A stretch of 40,643 nt of DNA from contig JAVHXQ010000034.1 of NCBI GenBank assembly GCA_031119555.1, forward strand, positions 1-40,643, in the 5' to 3' direction. The DNA is from Candidatus Dactylopiibacterium sp. (GTDB taxonomy: Bacteria > Pseudomonadota > Gammaproteobacteria > Burkholderiales > Rhodocyclaceae). The first letter of the stretch is position 1, and every line of letters starts with the position of its first letter. The notes under the pieces were generated by a model that made no database searches, was not told the origin of the DNA, and was given only the letters and a program-made list of their open reading frames with translations. A program made the position numbers and the translations under genes. Below, one piece after another: positions 23,596 through 32,519 of this stretch.

Positions 23596-25284
23596 TCAGA
23601 ATCTGGAGAAATATTCAGCAAACCCCCCGCCACCCTTGCTAACTTCCATCTCTGACACAAAATCAAAAATATCCACCGAATTTCGCGGAGAAGAAACAAA
23701 GAAGCGCTCGGCCTGAATGTAAAACACAAAGTCAGGGGAGTATTTCTTCAAAAAATCAAAATCAAAGATGTTCGCATGAACAAAAATCACTTCTGCGAAA
23801 ATTTCCGGAATAAACTCATACAGCCAGGAGGCAAACGAATCGTGGAATATCAAGCACCTGCCAGAGGAAATGGGATTGGTGTAGTACCGCACAGAGCCGG
23901 TATTTGCAACCTTATTAAAAAAAGCCAGACTCGCTGATTTCCTGGAGGGGGCAAGAAAATCCACATCCTCTGGATCATAGAAAAGCTTACCCCCTAAATC
24001 CCCAACCTGATTCGACAACGTCCTTAAAACAGGAATACTCTGAAGCAAGCGATCCGATTTGATATCTGCCTCAACCTGAAACCAGGAAAAATACCTAATA
24101 GCACCATCGTGCGTCCAATGAGTATCCTGCCTCGAATAAAGAGGTCTGTCGGACGAGCCGGACAACACCTCTATGTTATAAAACGGCTCCCAGACTTTTG
24201 CATACGAAGAGCTTATGTATTTTGAAATCGGCCGCGGCCCCATGGATTCAAAGTCATCCGCAGCGGGAAGCAAGGACCTGAGGACAACCTCTTTGGAGGG
24301 AACAACGAGATGTTTATAAATTGCACCAACAGAATGAAGACAGACTTCGGATCTAGACCAATGGATCTTAGCAATCTCGGCCATGAACTCGTCCGGAACA
24401 TTGAACTCGCCTCGGATCTGCTTTTGGGTGGAGTTGGAATCGAGATCCAGGAACAAGAACCCATCCGAGCCGACTAGCGCCTTATCTACCTCCTGCTGCC
24501 CTGGCAGATCAAGAGTAAGCAGGCTACGAAAATCCTTTCGCTCAAGCTTTCTCATCAACCCAAAAACGCTTGCATGCCTGTCGTTGAACTTTTGGATTGT
24601 TTCGCAAGAAAGCTCTTTGCGATAACGGCCAGGAGATACATCCCCCCCCGTCCAGTGATTCCCGATCCAGCTAGGATTGTTGTCTATCCTCTCGGGGCGT
24701 TCTGACTCGATGCTTGCAGCAAGATCGCCATCCATTTCCACTTCAAAGAAGCCCAGCAAGTCGGAAACAAGAGAATCAAAATCCAGGCACAGCTGAGCAT
24801 AGGAGAGATTCAGAACATCCCTGCTCGGCCGCACCAAGCGATCGGCCATAGCCTCAAACATTCTAAAGTGAATTGAGTTATCTACATTCTGCACAAACGC
24901 GTCTATCCCGGCAGAGCGTATTTTTTCTCTTTTGCTCTCCAGTGCGCTCTCGGAGAGCCTCCCCGTGACGTCCGGATGCTGCAATGCCCAATAGTACTGG
25001 TTACATGCCATGTCCCTTGGGTCGCGGAAATTCGTGATTACGCGGACTCCAGAGGTGATCAAAGACTCGCACACGATGTGCGGTGTGTTATACAGATAGC
25101 CATATCCAACGGGCTCTGGAGACCAATTTTTCAGGCCATCCACATCCCCGGAAGGTATGAACTCATCAGATATATTGACAAATTTATGAGTATTCGCTGT
25201 TATTGCTCGAATCAACCGCCCCAGAGAACCAGTGCCGCTGGTAGGTGTCGTTAGAACAACGAAGGATTCTCTATTTCCAGTCAT
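23596..25284 (-). CDS. Fusion of sulfotransferase-like and AlgX-like acetyltransferase domains
   Basis: A 562-residue protein with two enzyme-like halves. Residues about 8-255 resemble PAPS-dependent sulfotransferases: a phosphosulfate-loop-like TPTSGTGSLGRL (13-24) and FRDPRDMACNQYYWAL (86-101), which matches the 3'-phosphate-binding block. Residues about 268-545 are AlgX-like: GSDGFLFLD (272-280), SKEVV (330-334), DTHWT (387-391), GDLGGK (428-433) and a nucleophile candidate in HDSFAS (481-486). No signal peptide or membrane segment is evident. The ATG at 25284 shares its A with the stop of the GT4 gene (TGATG), so translation is coupled. Base composition is strikingly A+T-rich (rows of 60 bases at 23641 and 24301 count 37-38% GC). 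A protein that both sulfates and acetylates the capsule is inferred; each activity remains a prediction. Confidence 0.8.
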   Translation of the reverse strand: MTGNRESFVVLTTPTSGTGSLGRLIRAITANTHKFVNISDEFIPSGDVDGLKNWSPEPVGYGYLYNTPHIVCESLITSGVRVITNFRDPRDMACNQYYWALQHPDVTGRLSESALESKREKIRSAGIDAFVQNVDNSIHFRMFEAMADRLVRPSRDVLNLSYAQLCLDFDSLVSDLLGFFEVEMDGDLAASIESERPERIDNNPSWIGNHWTGGDVSPGRYRKELSCETIQKFNDRHASVFGLMRKLERKDFRSLLTLDLPGQQEVDKALVGSDGFLFLDLDSNSTQKQIRGEFNVPDEFMAEIAKIHWSRSEVCLHSVGAIYKHLVVPSKEVVLRSLLPAADDFESMGPRPISKYISSSYAKVWEPFYNIEVLSGSSDRPLYSRQDTHWTHDGAIRYFSWFQVEADIKSDRLLQSIPVLRTLSNQVGDLGGKLFYDPEDVDFLAPSRKSASLAFFNKVANTGSVRYYTNPISSGRCLIFHDSFASWLYEFIPEIFAEVIFVHANIFDFDFLKKYSPDFVFYIQAERFFVSSPRNSVDIFDFVSEMEVSKGGGGFAEYFSRF

Positions 25285-26534
25285 CACGATCTCGTAAGGC
25301 AATATTTAGCATGCGCCGCGGCACACCCGGAATATGACAGAGGCTTCGCCAATCTGGCATGCATTTTATTCCAGGTCGAGATCTGGGCACTCATTTTAAT
25401 TTTATCTACCCAGACCAGAGAGTTTCCAGCCGGCACATGGATTCCATCCACCCCATCCCCGACCTTCTCCGCCATCCCGCCAATATCCGACACGAGCAGC
25501 GGGCGGCCACAGGTGAAGGCTTCCTGTATCACCATGGGTGAGTTCTCCCACCAGATCGAAGGCACCACCACCCAGTCCACCCCCGCCATGCGGCGGCGCA
25601 GTTCGTGCGGTTGGTAAGGGCCGACCCAGCGGACGACGCCTTCTTTGATCAGCGGCTCGCGCAGCTTCATGATTTTTTCGCGATAGGCCTCTGGCTGATG
25701 CTCCAGATTCGCACCGTGCACTTCCAGCACGATCTGCTTGCGCTCTTTCTTCTTCATGAGGTGCAGGGCTTCGAGCAATACGTCCAGCCCTTTGAAGGGG
25801 TTGATCTGACCGAAGAAGCCGAAGCGGTTGCGCGTTTCGCCATCGCGCAGGGGGCGCGGCGGCAGTGGCGCTTCATCGCTCTGCCCGTTCTCGATGACGA
25901 CGATCTTTTCAGGCGCGATGCCCCAGTCGATGTAGCGCTGGCGCAGGAATTCGGAAGGCGACACGAACTGATCTACCAAGGCGAAGTATTGCTGGTAGCG
26001 GTGCTTGCGCAGCCAGAAATCCTCAGCGGTCTTCTCGGGGAAGCATTGCCGGCATTCGTCCAGGCTTTCGCGACTGCACAGCTTGAAACTTCCGGTCTTG
26101 ATCATCTGCCCGTTGTTGTTGCAGATCGCCATGTATTCATGCAGCGTCATGACGATGCGAATGTCAGGGTCCACCTGTTTGATGACGCGCAGGTAATCCA
26201 GTCCCAGATGCGCGTAGTGGTGGGTATGCACCACGCTGGGTCTGAGAGCGCGGATGAGGTCGGCAAACCAGGTGGTGACCGACTCCTTGTGCACCGGTTT
26301 CATGTTGAACCAGTCGTGCACGGCCTGTTCCCACAGATATTCATTGGGGCGGCGCAGGCTGATGGCACCCGTGGCGCCACGCCCCCGGTCGGCCCGGCCG
26401 AGGTACCACGCATCTTCCACTTCAGGTAGCTCGCGATAGGCCTTGAACAGGTTGTAGGCTGCGATTTCTCCCCCACCGAGGCTGAAGTCTGGGTGGGCGT
26501 GGGCCATGACGAGAATGCGATGGGTTGTGCTCAT
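25284..26534 (-). CDS. GT4-family glycosyltransferase (GT-B fold)
   Basis: A 416-residue cytosolic glycosyltransferase. The N-terminal half begins with RILVMAHAHPDFSLGGGE, the Gly-rich acceptor-side loop of GT4 enzymes, and contains VVHTHHYAHLG. The donor half includes FGFFGQINPFKGLDVLLEAL (G-x-x-x-x-K-G pattern) and the E-x7-E-like PSIWWENSPMVIQEAFTCG, where the two glutamates bind the nucleotide sugar. A Cys-rich stretch (LCSRESLDECRQCF) lies mid-protein. The ATG at 26534 overlaps the preceding GT2 stop (ATGA). The tail after the donor half is short and becomes A+T-richer near 25.4 kb, so the boundary with the neighbouring acquired segment may lie within this gene. The specific sugar is unknown. 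Confidence 0.9.
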   Translation of the reverse strand: MSTTHRILVMAHAHPDFSLGGGEIAAYNLFKAYRELPEVEDAWYLGRADRGRGATGAISLRRPNEYLWEQAVHDWFNMKPVHKESVTTWFADLIRALRPSVVHTHHYAHLGLDYLRVIKQVDPDIRIVMTLHEYMAICNNNGQMIKTGSFKLCSRESLDECRQCFPEKTAEDFWLRKHRYQQYFALVDQFVSPSEFLRQRYIDWGIAPEKIVVIENGQSDEAPLPPRPLRDGETRNRFGFFGQINPFKGLDVLLEALHLMKKKERKQIVLEVHGANLEHQPEAYREKIMKLREPLIKEGVVRWVGPYQPHELRRRMAGVDWVVVPSIWWENSPMVIQEAFTCGRPLLVSDIGGMAEKVGDGVDGIHVPAGNSLVWVDKIKMSAQISTWNKMHARLAKPLSYSGCAAAHAKYCLTRS

Positions 26535-28411
26535 GCGTGTGCTTCCTCGATTGCGGCAGACGTCTGCCCGGTGCCAAGCCCAGCTGCCGCCAGCGCTTCG
26601 ATCTGGCGCCGCCACCGTAATTGATGGCGCACTGCGTTGTAGATGACGACACGGCTGCGGAAATCGTCCTGACCGAGCAGGCGGAAAGACTGCCGCTCCA
26701 GATGGGTCAGTTGGACGGCGGGCTCGTAGGCGACCTGCAGGCCAATCTCGCGCAGCTTGAAGCAGAGGTCGGAATCTTCGAAGTCGCCTATCAGGTAGCC
26801 GGTATCCCAGCCGCCGACGCGATCGAAATCCTCGCGTCGCAGCAGCATGCAGGCACCCGTCACGGCGGGTAGCAGCGTGAGTTCCCGATGGGGATCAAGC
26901 GCCGGGTCGAGACCCAGGAAGGGATGGAAATTGGTCCAGATGCCGAGTTCCTCGCGGCGCCGGAACTCCATGCCGGCATGCTGGATGGAGCCGTCCGCAA
27001 AGGTGAGGCGCGGTGCAACCACGCCGATGTCGGGGCGTTCATCCAGCACCCGCGTCAGCGCCGCGAGCCAGCCGGGCCGCTGCGGAAAAGCGTCGCTGTT
27101 GAGGAACAGCAGCTTGCGGCCACGTGCCTGGCGCGCGCCCAGATTGTTGGCCCCCGAGAAGCCCCGATTGACGCACCCCCACAGCCATTTGAACGGCAAC
27201 TGGTAAAGCGCATGCAGTGCCTCTGCCTCGGCCCGGAAAGAGGCGACCAGCGCGGGGTCATCCAGCACATAGATGATTTCGGCCTTTTCACGCAACCAAG
27301 GGTCGCGCGCAAATTCCATCAGTTGATGCTCGACGAAATCGGTGCGCCCATAAAGCGGAACGATGATGCTGACTTCGGGGGCCACGGGGGAAACGCCCAG
27401 CTCCCGCTTGCGCAGCGGCAACGCGTCGAAGCCGGCCTGGCGTGCCTCGAGCATGGGCGCGAGCAGCGGCGCATCGATGACGGGAATTCGTTCATGCAGG
27501 TCTGCAACCGGAGTTGCCGCGGGCAGAAGCCAGCGTGCGGCAGCAAGGGCCTCTGCCGCCATGACCCCGGCCTGATGCGCGCTCAGGGAGTGGAGGCTGG
27601 TTCCCGTCATCGCCCGCAGGCGGAAGTTGCCACGCGCAGCGCCGTCGAGCAGGACGACGAAGCCCGCGTTGGCGGCACGCTGGTCGAAACTGCCACGCAC
27701 GGCCTCGAACACGTCCTGGCGATTGAAACGATAGGCCTTGTCGAGCGCATGCGGCCTGCCGGCGCCGTCTTCCACCCACACGATGGTGTCGCGCCGGGCA
27801 ACTTCCCAACCGATGACGACGGTTTGCCCGCTCCGCTCGCTGAGTGCCGCGGCCTCGAGGTGGCCGCGGGCGTAAGTGCAGGCCTCGGGAGAGTCGGGCA
27901 TCGCCGCGACGAGCGCACTCCAGCATGGGCTGAACGCCGGCATCTGGTACGCCAGGGCATGCAGCGCATCGCCAAAACTGGCATCTTTCAGGACCTGTGT
28001 GGTCAAGGGCTGCGGCTGCAGGACCGCGCATTCAAGAAGCTGCTCGCCCAGCGTCAGACGCACCGATGCGGGCCCACCGTCATGATCGGCCATCAGGACG
28101 AAACCGCAACGCGTGTGTTCGTCGAGGCTGAAATGCGTGCGTACATCGGGCCTGTCGAGCTCCACGAGGATGGGCTCTCCCGCAGAGGGCGACAAGTCGA
28201 TGCGGACGGGGCCGGTGCGCCAGCCACTCAGGATGATCCGCCCTTCCAGATGCAGCGCCATGTCGATCTTGACGCAGACCTCTTCTCCTTCATGTCGGAG
28301 GATGACGGGCGTGCGCTGGACATCTGGCTTCGCTGCCGTGCGCGCCTGGGGCGCCGCATCCGGCGTGGTGAAAGCCTGCGGCTTACTCGTACCGAAGAGA
28401 TTCATGTGCAT
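26531..28411 (-). CDS. GT2-family glycosyltransferase with N-terminal beta-rich modules
   Basis: A 626-residue protein. The GT2 catalytic domain covers about 345-600: VSIIVPLYGRTDFVEHQ (347-363), NRGFSGANNLGA, the metal-binding LNSDA (437-441, a DxD-like motif) and GDFEDSDLCFKLREIG near the end of the domain, which resembles rhamnosyl- and galactofuranosyl-transferases. Residues about 40-270 are not catalytic and contain two similar beta segments (GRIILSGWRTG and GQTVVIGWEVARRD) related to the start of the AlgX-like protein at 21223-22572. ATG starts at 28411 or 28405 fit; both overlap the preceding gene, so translation is coupled. It acts in the cytoplasm on the growing capsule chain; the donor sugar is not known. 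Confidence 0.9.
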   Translation of the reverse strand: MHMNLFGTSKPQAFTTPDAAPQARTAAKPDVQRTPVILRHEGEEVCVKIDMALHLEGRIILSGWRTGPVRIDLSPSAGEPILVELDRPDVRTHFSLDEHTRCGFVLMADHDGGPASVRLTLGEQLLECAVLQPQPLTTQVLKDASFGDALHALAYQMPAFSPCWSALVAAMPDSPEACTYARGHLEAAALSERSGQTVVIGWEVARRDTIVWVEDGAGRPHALDKAYRFNRQDVFEAVRGSFDQRAANAGFVVLLDGAARGNFRLRAMTGTSLHSLSAHQAGVMAAEALAAARWLLPAATPVADLHERIPVIDAPLLAPMLEARQAGFDALPLRKRELGVSPVAPEVSIIVPLYGRTDFVEHQLMEFARDPWLREKAEIIYVLDDPALVASFRAEAEALHALYQLPFKWLWGCVNRGFSGANNLGARQARGRKLLFLNSDAFPQRPGWLAALTRVLDERPDIGVVAPRLTFADGSIQHAGMEFRRREELGIWTNFHPFLGLDPALDPHRELTLLPAVTGACMLLRREDFDRVGGWDTGYLIGDFEDSDLCFKLREIGLQVAYEPAVQLTHLERQSFRLLGQDDFRSRVVIYNAVRHQLRWRRQIEALAAAGLGTGQTSAAIEEAHA

Positions 28412-30788
28412 GTCTCGCGTGGTTCAGTCGGGAATTCGCTTGCGGAGCAACGCCCGCCGGGCCGCATATGGGCTGGGGGAGCACGAGGCTGAAGTTCTCG
28501 TGCTGACGGCTCAGGCACGCGTGATAAGCCGGGTCCGCCGCCAGCTCGGCAGCCCAGCGCTGCTGCATCCAGCGCGTTTCGGCGACGAAGCGGGCCTGCT
28601 TGTCGGGGGTGGAGTCGGTGCCACGGGTTTTTGATTCGTGGTGGTACAGCTCGGCGTGACAGGTCCACAGGTTGCGGTAGCCCGCCTCGCGCACGCGCAG
28701 GCAGAAGTCGACGTCGTTGAAGGCGACGCGCAGATTCACTTCGTCCAGCCCTCCGGCTTCCTGGAACACGCGCTTGCGCACCAGCAGCACCGCGGCGGTC
28801 ACGGCGCTGGGGTTGTAAAGGGTGTGCATGCGGCTGAAGTAACCACCTTCCTCGCGCGCCAGATGCTTGTGCGCATGCCCGGCCACGCCGCCGATCCCCA
28901 GCACCACGCCACCGTGCTGCAGGGTGTTGTCGGGGTAGTAGAGCTTGGCGCCCACGCAGCCGATGTCCGGCCGCAGGGCGTGGCTGACCATTTCGCCCAG
29001 CCAGCCGGGGCTGATGACTTCGACGTCGTTGTTGATGAGACCGACGATCTCGCCACGCGCGTGGCGGACGGCGAAGTTGTTGATCGCCGAATAATTGAAC
29101 GGAGCGTCGTAGTGCAGCACGCGCACCCGGCCGGGGCTGCGGGGAGCGGCCTCGAGTTCGCGCAGGTAGGCGAGGGTTCGCTCGCAGCGGCTCTGGTTGT
29201 CCACAACCAGGATTTCGTAGTTGGGGTAGGTGGTGCTGGCGAGGATGGATTCGATGCAGGTCCGCAGGATCTCGTGTGCGTCGCGCGTGGGAACGATCAG
29301 GCTCACGAGAGGCGCTTGATCCGGCAGCGGCCATGCATGGCGGTAGATGCCGGGCGCGACGATGCTGGCCCGCACGCCAGGGTGGTGGCAGTCAAAGAAA
29401 TCCTGCAGCGCGCGCCGGCCGGCTTCTGATGCGTAGTCCTTCTGTGCGTGGCCGCGCGCGGTGGAACCCTCGGCCATGCGCCAGTGATAGAGCACTTCGG
29501 GAATGTGTACGATGCGGCCGCTGTCGCCGGGGGTCCCGAGGGCGCCCAGGCAACGCAGGAGCAGGTCGTAATCCTGGCTGCCCTCGAAACCCTCGCGGAA
29601 TCCGCCTGCCTGGCGAACGAGGTCGTGACGGTAGATGCCCAGGTGCGAGATGTAGTTCTGCGACCAGAGCAGGTCCGGGTTCCAGGCGGGTTTGAAGAAG
29701 GGGTCGCGACGCTCGCCGTGCTCGTCGAGCTTGTCTTCGTCCGAATACAGGATGCGCGCCTGCGGATGCGCTTCGATGCTTTGTGCGGCGGCGAGCAGGG
29801 CCTGCGGCGCCAGCACGTCGTCATGGTCGAGCAGCACGATCCAGTCGCCCGTGGCGAGTTCGAGCGCGCTGTTGCTGGCGGCGGAAATATGGCCGTTGCG
29901 CTCGCGCCATGCGATGCGGATGCGCGCATCGGCGGCCGCGTGGCGCTGCAGGATCTCTTTGACGTGAGGCGCGCGCGAAGCATCGTCGGCAATGCACAAC
30001 TGCCAGTGCGGATAGAGCTGTTCGCGCACGCTGGCGAGGCATTCCTCCAGATGCACGGGATCCGTGTTGTAGACCGGGACGACGATGGAAAAGAGGGGGC
30101 GCGAAGCCTTGCCGGCCAGGCCCGCCGCGGCCGCCTTCCAGGCGGCTTCACGCGGTGTTTCGACGGCGGAGATCCATTCGGAGTATTCGATGAGATCCCG
30201 CACGCGCCGCTCGAAGAGGCTTTCATAGTCGGCACGCAGCGCGTCGAAGCTGCGCTTCTCCGGCAGACCGGCGGCATAGCGCGGGTGGCGGCTGAGCAGC
30301 TTGTTGCGGATGCCGGTGATGGCAAATGCGGCGCTGACCGGAGCCAGATTGAAGCGTTCGATGCGAAATTCGCCCGGCGTTTCCATCGGATCGAAGCGCA
30401 GGCGAGCGGGGGCGCGGATCTGGACCAGACGTTTGAAGAGCCTGCCCTTGCGCACCGGGAGGCTGAAGGCGTTCGCTTCGGATTCCCCCTCGCCGTGATC
30501 GAGATAGAAGCGCGCCATGGCGCGCGGGCCGGGCAGGTCCAGCTGCAGTTCGACCATGTACCAGCCCGGCGCCAGCACGCCCTGCATGCGGAAATGCGGG
30601 TCCTGGCCTTCCGCGCGGTAACGCTGCCTGCCCCGCTCGATCACGCTGATCTGGGCGGCGGGCTGAAGCCGGTGCAGGCAGCCGCGGCCCAGCACTCCGC
30701 GCAGTACGACGCCCAGCTTGCGCAAGGTCAGCGCAAACCGGGCGCCGCCGGACTCCGGCTGCGCCGGCAGGGCAAGACTCTCCTGCAT
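28383..30788 (-). CDS. Bifunctional (tandem GT2) glycosyltransferase
   Basis: An 801-residue protein with two GT2 domains in one chain. The first (about 232-440) has FSIVVPVYNTDPVHLEECL and the LLDHDDVLAP metal site (about 319-328). The second (about 496-720) has VSLIVPTRDAHEILRTCI and the NNDV motif (about 586-589), followed by NDVDFCLRVREAGYRN. Residues 1-220 are a non-catalytic region with a PGWYMVELQL beta stretch. Two transferase domains suggest that it adds two sugars of the repeat or acts as a polymerase with alternating linkages. The ATG at 30788 shares a base with the kpsD stop (TGATG), which decides it over a GTG one codon upstream. Similar tandem enzymes are common in O-antigen and capsule clusters. 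Confidence 0.9.
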   Translation of the reverse strand: MQESLALPAQPESGGARFALTLRKLGVVLRGVLGRGCLHRLQPAAQISVIERGRQRYRAEGQDPHFRMQGVLAPGWYMVELQLDLPGPRAMARFYLDHGEGESEANAFSLPVRKGRLFKRLVQIRAPARLRFDPMETPGEFRIERFNLAPVSAAFAITGIRNKLLSRHPRYAAGLPEKRSFDALRADYESLFERRVRDLIEYSEWISAVETPREAAWKAAAAGLAGKASRPLFSIVVPVYNTDPVHLEECLASVREQLYPHWQLCIADDASRAPHVKEILQRHAAADARIRIAWRERNGHISAASNSALELATGDWIVLLDHDDVLAPQALLAAAQSIEAHPQARILYSDEDKLDEHGERRDPFFKPAWNPDLLWSQNYISHLGIYRHDLVRQAGGFREGFEGSQDYDLLLRCLGALGTPGDSGRIVHIPEVLYHWRMAEGSTARGHAQKDYASEAGRRALQDFFDCHHPGVRASIVAPGIYRHAWPLPDQAPLVSLIVPTRDAHEILRTCIESILASTTYPNYEILVVDNQSRCERTLAYLRELEAAPRSPGRVRVLHYDAPFNYSAINNFAVRHARGEIVGLINNDVEVISPGWLGEMVSHALRPDIGCVGAKLYYPDNTLQHGGVVLGIGGVAGHAHKHLAREEGGYFSRMHTLYNPSAVTAAVLLVRKRVFQEAGGLDEVNLRVAFNDVDFCLRVREAGYRNLWTCHAELYHHESKTRGTDSTPDKQARFVAETRWMQQRWAAELAADPAYHACLSRQHENFSLVLPQPICGPAGVAPQANSRLNHARHAHESLRYE

Positions 30789-32515
30789 CACAGGCCAAAC
30801 ACGATCTTGGCGCTCACTGCCATCTGGTAGAGGATCTGGGTGAGGTCCTTGGCGATCTGGCGCGACTTCACGTCGATGCGCGGCAGCACCAGCACTTCAT
30901 CGCCGGGGCGCATTTCAACATTGCGGCTGGAGCTGCCGAACCAGCCCGAGCTGGTGCCGCCTTCGGAGTAGCTGCCGTCGCGGTGCGCCACGATCAGGCG
31001 CGAGACGTCCGCGTTCTGGGTATAACCCCCGGCGCGCTGAATGTAGTCCGAGGTGTTGAGCACGGAATCGAAGGCGATGGCGTTGGGGAACATGACTTCG
31101 CCCGACACCAGCACCAGGCCGTCACGCGGCGGAATGCGCAGCACGTCGCCATTCTCCAGGCTCAGCTCGTCGCGCTCCTTGCTCTGGGCAATCATGACCT
31201 GCCCGGCGGGTTCGATCTTCTTCGCACGCTCTATCCATTGCAGCAGAAGGTCGGCCTCTTCCTTGCGCAAACGCGCTTCGTCGCTGGTGCCGGAGCGCGC
31301 CGTGAGCGCGGCGGTTTCAAGACTGCGCAGGGAGGTGTTGAGCAGCGCCTTCTGGCGCAGCCTGACACTCGGGCGATACAGCTGGAGGCTTTCGATGTCG
31401 GATCGCGGGGTGAGCTGGATGCGGTGGATCAGCTCGCCGAGCCTGGCGCCGTAAGGCAGCACATACTCCTGGGCCGAGATGTGCTCGCCCTCGACGCGCA
31501 CGCTGATGGTGCCGGGCTTCTTGTCGGCGGTGAATTCGAGTTCGTCGCCGTTCTGCAGCACCACGCTGCTGGCCTGCTCCAGCGCGTAGTACTCGGTATT
31601 GCGCACCGCGCCGGTATTGCGGACCACGCGCACGTGGGTAGCGTCGGCACGCGGGCGCGCCAGCTCGGCAAGTTCGGCCACCGAGAAGCGCCCCTTGCTG
31701 AATTCGAACCGCTTGGCGTTCTCGACCAGCCCATCCACCTTCACCACGTTCTGCCGGGGCGTCACGAAAATCACGTCGCCATCGGCGAACTGGACCAGCG
31801 GCATTTCGCCCTTGAGCAGGAAGTCGTACAGGTTGATTTCGCTGCGCACCGCGCCGGCGCGCTTGATCTGCACGGCCAGGAAGGAGCCGCGCTCCGCGTC
31901 GATGCCCCCGGCCTGGTCGAGGTAGTGCAGCAGGCTATCCATGGAAGTGCCCTGGTACAGACCAGGCCGGGACACGAAGCCACCCACGTACACCCGCACC
32001 GCCTGTGCCGCGGCGAGGCTTGCATAGCACTGCACGTTGGCACGGAAGACCTTGCGCACGGCGGACTCGACCACGCGCTGCAGATCGGCATTGCGCACGC
32101 CCTGCAGTTTGAGCGGGCCCAGGTTCGGCACGAAGACATTGCCCTGCGGGTCGACGACCAGCGTGGTGTCATATTCGAAACCGCCCCAGAGGCGGATCTG
32201 CACCTTGTCGCCCACGGCGATGCTGTAGTCGCTGTTGAACTGCACCGGCCCCTGGTTGGCGAAGTAGCCGGTGAACAGCCGGGTGCCGAACACATCGCTG
32301 CGCTCGTTGGCCTTGATGTCGGCGGGCGGCACGCTCGCGATCTCGACCTTGTCCTTGGGTGCCGCGGAATTTCTGGTGGCCATGGCCTTGGCGTACTCCG
32401 CGGCAATCGCAGAGGTTTCGCCGCCCGCCAGATCCGGCAGCAGGTTCTGGGCCGACGCGGCGGCGAAACCGGTGGCGAGCGCGAGCAGCATCAGGGCTTT
32501 GAACAGGCGAAGCAT
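30788..32515 (-). CDS. kpsD: Polysaccharide export protein KpsD
   Basis: A 575-residue exported protein that should form the outer-membrane/periplasmic exit for the capsule, working with KpsE. The N-terminal signal peptide (MLRLFKALMLLALATGFAAASA, cleaved before QNLLP) lacks a lipobox cysteine, as in KpsD and unlike the Wza lipoproteins. The mature part begins with a Poly_export domain (SIAVGDKVQIRLWGGFEYD, VDPQGNVFVPNLGPLKLQG) and continues with several SLBB-like repeats (VYVGGFVSRPGLYQG, VLVSGEVMFPNAIAFDSV). E. coli KpsD has 558 residues, close to this. The ATG at 32515 is chosen because it starts the signal peptide and follows the kpsE stop by four bases; an open frame to 32536 exists. Confidence 0.95.
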   Translation of the reverse strand: MLRLFKALMLLALATGFAAASAQNLLPDLAGGETSAIAAEYAKAMATRNSAAPKDKVEIASVPPADIKANERSDVFGTRLFTGYFANQGPVQFNSDYSIAVGDKVQIRLWGGFEYDTTLVVDPQGNVFVPNLGPLKLQGVRNADLQRVVESAVRKVFRANVQCYASLAAAQAVRVYVGGFVSRPGLYQGTSMDSLLHYLDQAGGIDAERGSFLAVQIKRAGAVRSEINLYDFLLKGEMPLVQFADGDVIFVTPRQNVVKVDGLVENAKRFEFSKGRFSVAELAELARPRADATHVRVVRNTGAVRNTEYYALEQASSVVLQNGDELEFTADKKPGTISVRVEGEHISAQEYVLPYGARLGELIHRIQLTPRSDIESLQLYRPSVRLRQKALLNTSLRSLETAALTARSGTSDEARLRKEEADLLLQWIERAKKIEPAGQVMIAQSKERDELSLENGDVLRIPPRDGLVLVSGEVMFPNAIAFDSVLNTSDYIQRAGGYTQNADVSRLIVAHRDGSYSEGGTSSGWFGSSSRNVEMRPGDEVLVLPRIDVKSRQIAKDLTQILYQMAVSAKIVFGL

Positions 32516-32519
32516 GGCC

